A stretch of DNA of 64,000 nt from Benzoatithermus flavus (GCF_037908215.1 NZ_JBBLZC010000012.1:62001-126000); one strand, 5' to 3'; counted from the first letter of the stretch, positions 16,578 through 25,430 are shown. Made by a program: numbers and translations. The notes: a model not told the origin generated them from the letters alone.

Positions 16578-17221
16578 GCGAGCCCCTGCACCGCCACCAC
16601 CACGTCCTCGGGCTCGGCGCGCTTCGTCCAGTCGGCATCGACGAAGACATAGGCGACGTTGCCGTCCTGCCCGACGACGTAGGTGGCGGGCAGCGGCAGC
16701 TCCCAACCGGTTTCGGCATGGCAGGCCGGCAGGTCGATGCCGAGGCGGCGGTAGAACGCGACGTGTGCGTCGTTCAGCTCGAAATGCACCCCGCACAGCT
16801 TGGCAAGGTTCCCGCCGACATCGGCGAGGAGCGGAAAGCCGAGGCCCTTCTCGGCTTTGGCGCGCGCCTGCTCCTCGGGGCGATCGGCCGAGACGGCGAC
16901 GAGGCTCGCACCCGCGGCCTCGATGGCGGGGCGGGCCACCTCGAACGCCCGGAGCATGGCATCGCAGTAAGGGCACCAGGCGCCGCGATAGAAGGCGACG
17001 ACGAGGGGCCCGCGGTCGAGCAGCTCGCCCGAGGTCACCGTCCGGCCCTCGTTGTCCGGAAGGGCGAAGTCGGGAAAGGGCTCGCCCGCCTGCAGGCCCT
17101 GCTCGGCGAGCTGCAGCATTCTGAGCTGTTCCAGCGTGTCGTCCAGGACACGCACGTCCTCGCCCGGCAGCGCCGCGCGAAGCCGCGCGCACAGGCCCGC
17201 CAGCTCTTCGTTCAGGGTCAT
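16541..17221 (-). CDS. Peroxiredoxin-like (AhpC/TSA) thiol protein
   Basis: This 226-residue cytosolic protein of the thioredoxin fold carries the motif VVAFYRGAWCPYCDAML, placing a CxxC where peroxiredoxins have the peroxidatic Cys. The preceding PDFALPDNEGRTV and following VSADRPEEQA are typical of AhpC/TSA-family peroxiredoxin-like proteins. It would reduce peroxides or protein disulfides. The start at ATG 17221 (MTLNEELAG) fits the usual N-terminal helix of this subfamily. The frame stays open upstream for at least 100 codons with GC3-biased sequence (see 17222-17783). The 3' end overlaps the LysR gene by 37 bases, tail to tail. Confidence 0.85.
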   Translation of the reverse strand: MTLNEELAGLCARLRAALPGEDVRVLDDTLEQLRMLQLAEQGLQAGEPFPDFALPDNEGRTVTSGELLDRGPLVVAFYRGAWCPYCDAMLRAFEVARPAIEAAGASLVAVSADRPEEQARAKAEKGLGFPLLADVGGNLAKLCGVHFELNDAHVAFYRRLGIDLPACHAETGWELPLPATYVVGQDGNVAYVFVDADWTKRAEPEDVVVAVQGLAQAADAGSSGGA

Positions 17222-17783
17222 GGCTCCCACGGCTCCTCGCCCGGATCTCGCGCATGATGGAATGAAGCGGGCGCCGCGACAATGGCATCCCGAGGCAAAG
17301 GCCTTGCAGATGGCACGCGATGCCTGCGGCTCCACGGGATCGGCCGCCGGCACGGCTCCGATGCTCTCTGAAAGCGCCCATGCCGAGCCGTGTTCTGCGC
17401 TCCAGGTGATGTCGCTCCAGAGCCGGCTCGGGCCGACGACGAGGCGGTCGCACCAGCCGATCGGGAACGGATGTGCGTCACCCCACGAGAGCCAGGCCGG
17501 AAGGCCCTTTTCCCGCGGGTCGGGGGCGAGAAGGGCGAGCCCGGCAGCGAGAATGATCGCCCGCCTTGTCCTCGCCGGGAAATGCCGGATCGATATCGAG
17601 GCGATAGCGGAGGCGTATGATCGGCTTCCGCCGGCGACGAGCGCACCCGATGGCCTTGGCGAGCCTCGGCCTCGCCTGATAGTGAAGCATGGCCTGCTGC
17701 ACGACTGCCTCTTGCGCGCCTCGCGTGCGACGGAGCGCCGAGTCCGGTGGGCGTGCCGCGATCAGGGGAGCTGCGGTCGGCGC
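17222..17783. other. Spacer with a possible decayed reading frame on the minus strand
   Basis: No intact gene is supported here. On the minus strand, in frame with the peroxiredoxin and running from about 17560 to 17240, a stretch reads like coding sequence: a signal-like RRAIILAAGLALLAP, then WLSWGDAHPFPIGWCDRLVVG and SRLWSDITWSAEHG. Its third codon positions are about 80% G/C by my count. It has no ATG, GTG or TTG start upstream and a different frame looks better still further upstream, so it may be a gene remnant broken by a frameshift. Otherwise this is the divergent promoter region for the peroxiredoxin and the kinase at 17784. Confidence 0.35.
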
Positions 17784-18791
17784 ATGGGTCCGGTTCCGAA
17801 CGACATCCTCACGGTGCTGCGACGGGCGGCCATGGTGGCGCTCGAGGAGGAGCCGCCCGGCGAGCCTCTGATCGGCGGCGTCTCCTCCGACATCTGGCGG
17901 GTCGAGCTCGCGGACGGCCGCTCGGTCTGCGTGAAGCGCGCCCTCGCCAGGCTCAAGGTGAAGGCCGACTGGCGCGCCCCCGTCGAGCGCAGCGGTTACG
18001 AAGCGGCCTGGATCCGGGTCGCGCGCGGCATCGAGCCGGCAGCGGCACCCGAGCTCCTGTTCATGGACGAGGCGGCGGGGGCGATCGTCATGCCCTACCT
18101 GCCGTCGGAGCGGCATCGCTTGTGGAAGGAGGTGCTGCGGGCGGGCGAGGTCGATCCGCTCGTGGCCGCGGCCGTGGGCGAGCGGCTGGCAGCGATTCAT
18201 GCCGGCACAGCACGCTCGGCCGAGATCGCGGCCGCATTCCCGACCGACGCCATCTTCCACGACATCCGCCTCGAGCCCTATCTCCTCGCCACGGCCCGCG
18301 CGCATCCGGCGCTTCGACCCGAGCTCGAGCGCATCGCGCGGCGCACCGCGACGACCAAGCTCGCTCTCGTCCACGGCGACATCAGTCCAAAGAACATCCT
18401 GCTCGGCCCCGAAGGCCCGATCTTTCTGGATGCCGAGTGCGCCTGGTATGGCGATCCCGCCTTCGATCTCGCCTTCTGCCTCAACCATCTGCTCCTGAAG
18501 TGCCTGTGGACGCCGATGGCGGCGCCCGACTTCCTACTCGCGTTCGATGCGCTCGCTTCGCGTTATCTCGAGGGTGTGGTCTGGGAGCCGCGTGCCGAGC
18601 TCGAGAGCCGGGCGGCAGGACTCCTGCCCGGCCTGTTCCTGGCGCGCATCGACGGCAAGTCGCCGGTCGAGTACGTCACGGCCGAAGCCGACAAGGAGCG
18701 GGTCCGGCGCGTGGCGAGCACGTTCCTGCAGGCACCCTCGCCGACGCTGACCCCGATCCGCGAGGCCTGGGCGGAGGAGCTGGGCTTGTGA
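17784..18791 (+). CDS. Small-molecule kinase, aminoglycoside/choline phosphotransferase fold
   Basis: This 335-residue protein has the APH/ChoK layout: an N-terminal lobe with SSDIWRVELADGRSVCVKRAL (the Lys that contacts ATP), the catalytic Brenner motif VHGDISPKNILL, and the metal-binding FLDAECAWYGDPAFDLA in place of DFxD. It is cytosolic. The GTGA overlap with the downstream enolase-like gene makes a two-gene unit, so the two proteins probably act on the same metabolite: a phosphorylated hydroxy-acid or similar compound made by the kinase and dehydrated or rearranged by the enolase-like partner. Resistance to aminoglycosides is not implied. Confidence 0.85.
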   Translation: MGPVPNDILTVLRRAAMVALEEEPPGEPLIGGVSSDIWRVELADGRSVCVKRALARLKVKADWRAPVERSGYEAAWIRVARGIEPAAAPELLFMDEAAGAIVMPYLPSERHRLWKEVLRAGEVDPLVAAAVGERLAAIHAGTARSAEIAAAFPTDAIFHDIRLEPYLLATARAHPALRPELERIARRTATTKLALVHGDISPKNILLGPEGPIFLDAECAWYGDPAFDLAFCLNHLLLKCLWTPMAAPDFLLAFDALASRYLEGVVWEPRAELESRAAGLLPGLFLARIDGKSPVEYVTAEADKERVRRVASTFLQAPSPTLTPIREAWAEELGL

Positions 18792-20083
18792 GCGGGACGA
18801 CGATTCACAAGGTGATCGGTCGGCGGGTATGGGACAGCCGGGGACGGCCGACGGTCGAGGCCGAGCTGCATCTCGAGGGCGGTGCCATCGGCCGGGCCAT
18901 CGCGCCGGCGGGTGCCTCCACCGGCACCGGCGAGGCGATCGACCTGCGCGACGGCGGCGACCGGCTGGGCGGCCACGACGTCGGGCAGGCGGTGCGCAAC
19001 GTGAACGCGGTGATCGCACCGGCCCTCGTCGGCCGCGACGCCGCCGACCAGGCGGCGCTCGACGCGCGGCTCGTCGAGCTCGACGGCACGCCCGAGAAGC
19101 GGCGGCTCGGCGGCAACGCCACGATCGCCGTCTCGATGGCAGCGGCCCATGCCGCAGCCGCCGCAAGGGGCCTGCCGCTCTGGCGGCATCTCGGCGGCGA
19201 GGAGGCCTGCACACTGCCCTTGCCCGAGATCCAGATCTTCGGTGGCGGGGCGCATGCGGCCGGCCGGCTCGACATCCAGGACTTTCTGATCGTCTGTCCG
19301 GGGGCGGAGAGCTTCGGCGAGGCGCTGGCGTGGACCGCCGAGGTCTATTTCGCCGCGGGTCGGCTGCTCGCCGAGCGTGGGCTCCTCAAGGGCGTGGCCG
19401 ACGAGGGCGGCTACTGGCCCGAGTTCGCGGGCAACGAGGAGGCGCTCGCCATGCTCGTGCGCGCCATCGAGCGCGCGGGCTTCCGGCCGGGGGAGCAGGT
19501 GGCGATAGCGCTCGACGTCGCGGCCTCGCAGTTCGGCAGGAACGGTCGCTATCGCCTCGCCCGCGACGGCGGCCGGGAGCTCGACACGGGCGGCATGATC
19601 GAGCTCTTGCTGGACTGGCTCGGCCGCTATCCCATCGTCTCGATCGAGGATCCCCTGGCCGAGGACGACCCGCAGGGCTTCGCCGCCTTCACGCGCCAGG
19701 TGCGCGGGCGCTGCCTCGTGGTCGGCGACGACTTCCTCGTGAGCGATGCCGGCCGCGTGCGCGCCGCCGCCCAGAGCGGGGCCTGCACGGCGGTGCTCCT
19801 GAAGCCCAACCAGCGCGGCACGCTCACCGAGACCAGGGCGGCGTGGGACGCGGCCAGGGCTTACGGTATGACCGGCATCGTCTCCGCGCGCTCGGGCGAG
19901 AGCGAGGATGTCACCATCGTGCACCTCGCCGTGGGTTGGGGCGCGCCGCAGCTCAAGGTGGGCTCCTTCAGCCGCTCCGAGCGCATGGCGAAGTGGAACG
20001 AGGGCATCAGGATCGAGGAGGCGCTGGGGAACCGGGCACGGTTCGCGGGGCGGGAGGCGCTGGTGGCGGGTGGTGCGGCCTGA
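18788..20083 (+). CDS. Divergent enolase paralogue
   Basis: This 431-residue protein aligns end to end with enolase: SRGRPTVEAE, PAGASTG, GGGAHAAG, DEGGYWPE, ALDVAASQF, SIEDPLAEDD, VGDDFLVSD, LLKPNQRGTLTET, SARSGESED, KVGSFSRSERMAKWNEGIRIEEAL. Using yeast numbering recalled from memory, the metal ligands (D246, E295, D320), K345, R374, S375 and K396 are kept, but E168 is Asp (QDFL for QEFM) and H373 is Ala (SARSGE for SHRSGE). Those changes and the overlap with a small-molecule kinase argue that this is not the glycolytic enzyme but a specialised dehydratase-like paralogue. The GTG start overlaps the kinase stop (GTGA). Confidence 0.88.
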   Translation: MSGTTIHKVIGRRVWDSRGRPTVEAELHLEGGAIGRAIAPAGASTGTGEAIDLRDGGDRLGGHDVGQAVRNVNAVIAPALVGRDAADQAALDARLVELDGTPEKRRLGGNATIAVSMAAAHAAAAARGLPLWRHLGGEEACTLPLPEIQIFGGGAHAAGRLDIQDFLIVCPGAESFGEALAWTAEVYFAAGRLLAERGLLKGVADEGGYWPEFAGNEEALAMLVRAIERAGFRPGEQVAIALDVAASQFGRNGRYRLARDGGRELDTGGMIELLLDWLGRYPIVSIEDPLAEDDPQGFAAFTRQVRGRCLVVGDDFLVSDAGRVRAAAQSGACTAVLLKPNQRGTLTETRAAWDAARAYGMTGIVSARSGESEDVTIVHLAVGWGAPQLKVGSFSRSERMAKWNEGIRIEEALGNRARFAGREALVAGGAA

Positions 20084-20127
20084 CCGATGGCCACCGCAAT
20101 TCGTCGTTCGACGGCCGCCTATCGTTT

Positions 20128-20387
20128 CTAGGCACGCATCGTCACGATATTCCGGCGGGATCGGTGGTGCTGGGCGGCGAGGAGCGCCGCCCGGATGTCC
20201 TCCCGCTCGAGGTAGAGATAGGCTGTGAGGATCTCGTTCTCGCTCGTCCCGGCCGCCACGAGCTTCACGATCGTGCTGACGGTGGCGCTCATGCCACGGA
20301 TGCAGGCACGGCCCCCATCTTGGCGGGATCGAAGGTGATACGGCGTAGTTCCGGCTCGCTCGTGCCGGCACGATAGTCTTGCGGCAT
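20128..20387 (-). pseudogene. DUF433 antitoxin-like gene with a single-base frameshift
   Basis: Read leftward from ATG 20387, the sequence gives MPQDYRAGTSEPELRRITFDPAKMG, the start of a DUF433 domain. At the G-run complementary to 20312-20316 the frame breaks, and one frame over it continues GRACIRGMSATVSTIVKLVAAG and LEREDIRAALLAAQ, the rest of the domain. Inserting one G restores an intact protein of about 86 residues. DUF433 proteins usually pair with a PIN-like DUF5615 toxin; none is adjacent. Either the gene is inactivated by a slippage deletion or this is a sequencing error in a homopolymer. Confidence 0.75.
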
Positions 20388-20455
20388 GGCTCACGTCAGC
20401 CGTTGGTTCGCGAATCTTGCGGGAATCGCGTCACGGCACCATTCTAACGACTGCC

Positions 20456-20800
20456 ATGACCACCGATCTCGCCACCCTGCCCACCTGGTCGCCTGCGGAC
20501 GAGCCGCGGCTCTGGCGCAAGCTCGTGCGTGTCGCGGCCAAGATCGCCTTCGCCGACCAGCTCGTCGCTGCCTGGTACTGCGCCAAGGATCCCGCCACGC
20601 CGATGCACGTGCGGGCGGTGCTCCTGGGAGCACTCGGCTATTTTCTCCTGCCGGCCGATGCCATACCGGACGTCATCGCCGGCATCGGCTTTACCGACGA
20701 CGCCTCGGTGATCGCCGCCGTCGTCACCACCTTTGCGCGTCACATCACGCAAGAACATCGCGAGGCGGCACGGCGGCGCCTGGATCAGCTTCTCCGCTAG
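20456..20800 (+). CDS. YkvA-family (DUF1232) membrane protein
   Basis: This 114-residue protein contains the YkvA/DUF1232 core: a helix KLVRVAAKIAFADQLVAAWYCAKD, then a hydrophobic segment AVLLGALGYFLLPADAIPDV, with the conserved pattern YFxxPxDxIPD and then GIGFTDDASVIAAVV. Such proteins are small, probably membrane-associated and of unknown function. ATG 20456 is preferred over the upstream 20417 start because the extra residues look random. It stands alone between the broken DUF433 gene and the cyclase. Confidence 0.85.
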   Translation: MTTDLATLPTWSPADEPRLWRKLVRVAAKIAFADQLVAAWYCAKDPATPMHVRAVLLGALGYFLLPADAIPDVIAGIGFTDDASVIAAVVTTFARHITQEHREAARRRLDQLLR

Positions 20801-20890
20801 CATCCCCGCCCCGAGGTTTGCGCGTCCGCGCGCCGGCGCTAAGCTGGCGCGATCGGTTGTCGCCGTGCTCCAAGGCTGCGGACGGACGCG

Positions 20891-22702
20891 TTGGTAGGGG
20901 GGAGAGGCTCGGGCCCGTGGTCGGGCTCTCATGGTGCGGTGGTCGGACTCTTGGTCGCGGCCGCAGCGCTTCTTGCCTTGGTGCTGCCACGGCTGCCGCC
21001 GCTCGCGATCGCGAGCCGCTTCGCGGACGACGTCCTCCTGACCGCTCTGGCACCACCCGAGCCGCAGGATAGCGATATCGTCATCATCGGCATCACCGAG
21101 GACACGCTTTCGGGGCTCGCCTGCCGCTCGCCGCTCGACCGGGTGTTCCTGCGCCGGGTCGTCGAGGATCTGGAGAATGCCGGTGTGCGCGCCATCGGCC
21201 TCGACGTCCTGCTCGATATGCCGACCCGGCCCGAGGCGGACATGGCGCTGCGCGCGAGCCTCGCCGATGCCCGTGTCCCCGTTGTCCTGATCACGGCTCA
21301 AGAGGCGACACCGCTCACCGAAGCCCAGCGGCAATGGCTCGACACGTTCCTTGCCGGGCTGGACCAGGGCTACGCCAATCTCGTCAAGGACCGCCTCGAC
21401 GATGCGGTGCGCTGGCACGAGCCGCGGCTGAGCGCGAACGAGCTGAGCTTTCCGGCGAGAATCGCGCGCGCACTGGGCGGGTCCGTGCCGGAAGCCCCCT
21501 TCGAGATCGCCTGGCGCGGCCGGCCGGATACGGCGACGCCGCCGTTTCCGATCTATCCGGCCGAGACGGTGGTTCTCCTGCCGAAAGCCTGGCTCAGCGG
21601 CAAGGTGGCGCTCGTGGGTGGTGTGCTCGCCGATGGCGACCGGCACCGCACTCCACTGTCGGTGCTCGGCAGCAACATCTCCGGTGTGGAGATCCAGGCC
21701 CATGTCCTGGCCCAGCTTCTGAGTGGCCGGGAGCATCCGCGCATCGCCTGGCGGACGGAGCTTCTGCTGGTGCTGGCGTTGGCCGCGCTCGGCGGATGGG
21801 TGGGGGGCAGCCGCCTGTCGCCCGCGACCCAGGCTCTCGTGGGCGTGGCGGGCCTCGGTACCTATGCCGGCGGCGTCGCATGGGCCATGACGGCCACCTC
21901 GACCCTGCTGCCGCTCGTCGGCGGCAGCATCGCCTGGCTCGGTGGCCTTGCCGGCACCGCCGGCCTCTCGCTGTGGCGGGAGCGGGCCGAGCGTCGCACG
22001 CTGCTGCATCTGTTCGCGCGTCACGTCTCGGCACCCGTCGCCGAGGAGATCTGGCGCGAGCGCGCCACCTTCATGGCCGGCGGCCGCCCCAAGCCGCAGG
22101 AGCTCACGGCGACGGTCCTGTTCTCCGACATCGAGGGCTTCACGACCGTGGCCGAGCGGCTGGAGCCCGTGATGCTGATGAGCTGGCTCGAGACCTACAT
22201 GGACCGGATGGTGGGGCTCGTCGCCGCGCACAAGGGCCTCGTCCTCCAGTTCATCGGCGACGCGCTGCTCGCCGTCTACGGCGTGCCGGTGGCCAGGACC
22301 AGCGAGGCCGAGATCACGGCCGATGCGGTTGCCGCGGCACGGACGGCGCTCGCCATGGCACAGGCGGCCGAGGACCTCGCGGCCGAGTTCGCGGTGCGCG
22401 GCCTGCCGCCGGTTCACATGCGGATCGGCATCCAGACCGGGCGGTTGGTCGCCGGCAGCCTGGGCGGCACGCAGCGGCTGGAATACGCGCTCGTCGGCGA
22501 CACCATGAACACTGCGGCCCGGCTGGAGGCTCTGTGCAAGACGCTGCGCCGGCCCGGCGGGCCGCCCTGCACCATCGTGGTCGGCGATGCGACACGAGAC
22601 CGGCTCGGGGAAAGGTTCGTCCTGCGTGACATCGGCGAGGTGGAGCTCAAGGGCAAGATGCAGCCGGTGCAGGCTTATGAGCTGGAAGCTGAAAAAATCT
22701 GA
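20891..22702 (+). CDS. CHASE2-domain class III adenylate/guanylate cyclase
   Basis: The 603-residue protein has an N-terminal membrane anchor (VVGLLVAAAALLALVLP), a periplasmic CHASE2 domain (about residues 55-275: DSDIVIIGITEDTL, VRAIGLDVLLD, GKVALVG), three membrane helices (about 290-365) and a cytosolic cyclase domain (about 405-590). The cyclase has FSDIEGFTTVAERL and IGDALLAVYG with both metal Asp residues, and VGDTMNTAARLEAL. The purine-selecting Lys position before IGD holds Gln, a variant I have seen in this subfamily, so nucleotide preference is uncertain. The TTG start at 20891 is tentative; GTG at 20939 is in frame. It lies 108 bases upstream of the caspase-like gene and begins the signalling block. 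Confidence 0.88.
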   Translation: MVGGRGSGPWSGSHGAVVGLLVAAAALLALVLPRLPPLAIASRFADDVLLTALAPPEPQDSDIVIIGITEDTLSGLACRSPLDRVFLRRVVEDLENAGVRAIGLDVLLDMPTRPEADMALRASLADARVPVVLITAQEATPLTEAQRQWLDTFLAGLDQGYANLVKDRLDDAVRWHEPRLSANELSFPARIARALGGSVPEAPFEIAWRGRPDTATPPFPIYPAETVVLLPKAWLSGKVALVGGVLADGDRHRTPLSVLGSNISGVEIQAHVLAQLLSGREHPRIAWRTELLLVLALAALGGWVGGSRLSPATQALVGVAGLGTYAGGVAWAMTATSTLLPLVGGSIAWLGGLAGTAGLSLWRERAERRTLLHLFARHVSAPVAEEIWRERATFMAGGRPKPQELTATVLFSDIEGFTTVAERLEPVMLMSWLETYMDRMVGLVAAHKGLVLQFIGDALLAVYGVPVARTSEAEITADAVAAARTALAMAQAAEDLAAEFAVRGLPPVHMRIGIQTGRLVAGSLGGTQRLEYALVGDTMNTAARLEALCKTLRRPGGPPCTIVVGDATRDRLGERFVLRDIGEVELKGKMQPVQAYELEAEKI

Positions 22703-22752
22703 TCAGTACTTGCGCTCAAATAGTCGATCCTGGTCTGCGGATCATCGAATGC

Positions 22753-22782
22753 TTGGCACCTGACTGAAGGGAGGGGTACGAT
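22753..22782 (+). promoter_or_regulatory. Putative sigma-70 promoter of the caspase-like gene
   Basis: TTGGCA (22753-22758) and TACGAT (22777-22782) are spaced by 18 bases and lie in the cyclase/caspase gap, giving a leader of about 20 bases before the TTG start at 22811. Match to consensus is moderate. Confidence 0.35.
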
Positions 22783-22810
22783 AAGATCGGGGGAAGCAGG
22801 ACAGAACACA

Positions 22811-25411
22811 TTGCTGAAGCGTCTGGCGTATGCGTGCGGCGTTCTCGTCCTCCTGCTGGCGGCGGCCGGATCGGCGGCCGTGGAGGACGGGAAGCGGGTC
22901 GCACTGGTCGTTGGCATCGGCCGCTATGATCATGCGTCCGAGCTCGTGAACCCGCGCAAGGACGCCGAGGCGATCGCCGGGGCGCTGCGCGGGCTCGGCT
23001 TTTCGGTCGATATCGCGCTCGATCTCGACAATCGCGGGCTCGTGAGCGCGCTGCGCGCGTTCGGCGTCAAGGCGGCCGAGGCCGATGTGGCGGTGGTCTA
23101 CTACGCTGGCCACGGCGTGCAGGTGGACGGCATCAACTACCTCGTGCCCTCCGATGCCAAGCTCGAGCGCGTGCGCGATCTGCTCTACGAGGCGGTGCCC
23201 TTGCAGCTCTTCCTCGGCGAGATCGCGCAGGCGCGCAAGCTCGGCCTCATGATGCTCGACGCCTGCCGCGACAACCCGTTCGTCGACCGGCTGGTCCACA
23301 GCATGGGAGCGGCGCGCACCAACCAGATCGGCACGGGCCTCGCCCGCATCGACGATACGCCGAGCGGCACGCTGGTCGCGATGGCGACGCGCGCCAACAC
23401 CGTGGCCGAGGACGGCCAGGGCGAGCACAGTCCCTATGCCGAAGCGCTGCTCGACGAGCTGCAGGTGCCGGGGCTCGAGCTCGGCCTGTTCTTCCGCCGC
23501 GTGCGCGATCGCGTGCTCGAGGCGACGCACGGTCGGCAGGAGCCCTACACCTACGGTTCACTGGGCGCGGCACCTTTCTACTTCAATCCCAAGCCGCCGA
23601 ACCGCGATCCCGTCGTGGCGGCGGCAGTGCCGCTCACGGTCCTCGACAATGCCGGGCCCGCGTCTCTGGCGATTCCGGCCCCGACCGATCCCGACGGCGA
23701 CCGGCTGGTCGTCCAGGTGGCGGGGCTGCCACGTGGCGGCAGCGTGCTCGTCGGCGATCGCACGGTGCTGATCGGCGACTATCTCACCGTCGAGCAGCTC
23801 CGCTCGGCGAGCTTCCGCCCGGACGGCTCGCTCCGCGGCGATGCCGGGACGTTCGCCTACGTGGTCATCGACGGGCAGGGCGGCTCGGCACGCGGCTCGG
23901 TGGCGGTCGCGATCGCGCCCTCCAACCGGCCGCCCGACGCCATCGTCGAGCTGCAGATGCGTGCCGTCGTGAATCGGGTGCCGATGCCGCCGCCGACTGA
24001 TCCGGATGGCGATCCGCTCACGATCCGGGTGCGCCGGGTTCCGGAGCACGGTACGGTCCGGCTCGCGGGCGGGCCTCTGTCGCCGGGCGACCGGATCGAT
24101 CCGGGAAGGCTCGATCGGCTCACCTTCGACCCCGGTGACGCCGCGATCGGCTCGAGCGAGCAGCTCGTGCTCGTGACCGACGACGGCAAGGGCGGGGAGG
24201 CCGTCACCACGATAACGATCACCGTCACGGTGGGCGGCGAGGCGCTGCCGATGGCTACGGCGGAAGCGCCGGCGGCAAGGACGCAGACTCCGCCACCAGC
24301 GGCCGGGCCCGCGGAAGCGGCGTCGGCGGTGGCCGAGGCCGTTTCCGGCCCGCCGGCACCGTCCGACATGGTCCTCGAGCCCCTAGCCGGCACGTTCGTG
24401 GCGCTGGTGGACGCCAACCTGCGCTCGGCGCCCAGCTCCTCTGCCGGGCGAGCCGGCCGAGTCGCCAAAGGAGCCGAGCTCACGGCACTCGGCAAGGTCA
24501 AGGACAGCAACTGGTTCTACGTGGCCCCGGCCAGGGGCGAGCCCGCTTTCATCCTGGGTGATCTGATCGCCGCCCGGCCGAAAGGCGAGCCGGCGCCGGC
24601 AGCCACGGGCGAGAAGATGCCCGCGGACGAGAAGGCGGCCATGGTCGAACCACCCGAGCCCGCGAAGCCCTTGGCCCGCACCAACGGCGACGGCGCCAGC
24701 TTCCAGGACTGTCCGGAGTGCCCGGTGCTGGTGCGCATCCCGGCCGGCCGGTTCGTCATGGGCGGCACCAGTGGCGACCGGAGCGAGCGGCCGCCGCATC
24801 AGGTGACGATCACGAAGCCCTTCGCGCTCGGCAAGTACGAGGTGACGGTGGCGCAGTGGCGCGCCTGCGTGGAGGACGGCGGCTGCCCCGCCATGCCGCG
24901 CATGCAGGACCCGACCGACACGACACCCGTGCACAACGTGCACTGGCAGGACGCCATGGCCTATGTCGGCTGGCTGCAGAAGAAGACCGGGCACCGCTAT
25001 CGCCTGCCGAGCGAGGCCGAGTGGGAGTATGCCGCCCGCGCCGGCACGAGCTCGCGCTACTGGTGGGGCGAGAAGATCGACGGCACCAAGGTGGCCTGCA
25101 AGGACTGCGGCAGCACCCTGTTCGAGCGGCTGCGCCCGCCGGCCGTGGACGCGCAGCCTCCGAACGCTTTCGGCCTCAGCGGGATGAGCGGTGGCGTGGC
25201 GGAGTGGGTGGCCGATTGCTGGTTCGACAGCTACCGGGGCGCGCCCGCCGACGGTAGCACCCGCGAGGCGTCGGGCTGCCGGGAGCGCGTGCTGCGCGGC
25301 GGCTCCTGGCGCGACGACCCCGCCTATCTCGGCACGACGACCCGCAACTTCTACGATGCCGACGTGCGCTACATCGCGAACGGCTTCAGGGTCGCGCGCG
25401 ACCTCGATTGA
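22811..25411 (+). CDS. Secreted caspase-like protein with cadherin-like, SH3 and FGE-type domains
   Basis: This 866-residue protein has a signal peptide (residues 1-23), then a peptidase C14 (caspase) domain (about 27-255) with the dyad His101 in YYAGHGVQ and Cys152 in MLDACRDNP. Two cadherin-like repeats follow (about 265-372 and 373-475, each with PTDPDGD), a Pro/Ala linker, a bacterial SH3 domain (about 527-588), and a C-terminal SUMF1/formylglycine-generating-type domain (about 636-866: IPAGRFVMGG, LPSEAEWEYAARAG, RVLRGGSW, NGFRVARD). It probably acts in the periplasm or outside. The SUMF1 domain may only bind ligand, as in many signalling proteins. It follows the cyclase and faces the DUF4399 genes. 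The TTG start at 22811 sets the signal peptide well. Confidence 0.88.
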   Translation: MLKRLAYACGVLVLLLAAAGSAAVEDGKRVALVVGIGRYDHASELVNPRKDAEAIAGALRGLGFSVDIALDLDNRGLVSALRAFGVKAAEADVAVVYYAGHGVQVDGINYLVPSDAKLERVRDLLYEAVPLQLFLGEIAQARKLGLMMLDACRDNPFVDRLVHSMGAARTNQIGTGLARIDDTPSGTLVAMATRANTVAEDGQGEHSPYAEALLDELQVPGLELGLFFRRVRDRVLEATHGRQEPYTYGSLGAAPFYFNPKPPNRDPVVAAAVPLTVLDNAGPASLAIPAPTDPDGDRLVVQVAGLPRGGSVLVGDRTVLIGDYLTVEQLRSASFRPDGSLRGDAGTFAYVVIDGQGGSARGSVAVAIAPSNRPPDAIVELQMRAVVNRVPMPPPTDPDGDPLTIRVRRVPEHGTVRLAGGPLSPGDRIDPGRLDRLTFDPGDAAIGSSEQLVLVTDDGKGGEAVTTITITVTVGGEALPMATAEAPAARTQTPPPAAGPAEAASAVAEAVSGPPAPSDMVLEPLAGTFVALVDANLRSAPSSSAGRAGRVAKGAELTALGKVKDSNWFYVAPARGEPAFILGDLIAARPKGEPAPAATGEKMPADEKAAMVEPPEPAKPLARTNGDGASFQDCPECPVLVRIPAGRFVMGGTSGDRSERPPHQVTITKPFALGKYEVTVAQWRACVEDGGCPAMPRMQDPTDTTPVHNVHWQDAMAYVGWLQKKTGHRYRLPSEAEWEYAARAGTSSRYWWGEKIDGTKVACKDCGSTLFERLRPPAVDAQPPNAFGLSGMSGGVAEWVADCWFDSYRGAPADGSTREASGCRERVLRGGSWRDDPAYLGTTTRNFYDADVRYIANGFRVARDLD

Positions 25412-25430
25412 GGAGCGGGCAGGACCTGCT

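Noticed and set aside
17784..18791. Aminoglycoside resistance gene
   Set aside because: Only the general APH/choline-kinase fold is present, and the overlap with an enolase-like gene points to metabolism.
18534..20371. Long minus-strand open frames opposite the enolase-like gene
   Set aside because: They are Arg/Gly/His-rich mirror frames caused by high GC3 bias of the real plus-strand gene.
22811..25411. The FGE-type domain as the activator of the BetC sulfatase
   Set aside because: The domain is on an exported protein with other signalling domains, while BetC has no signal peptide and is cytosolic; the genes are 36 kb apart.
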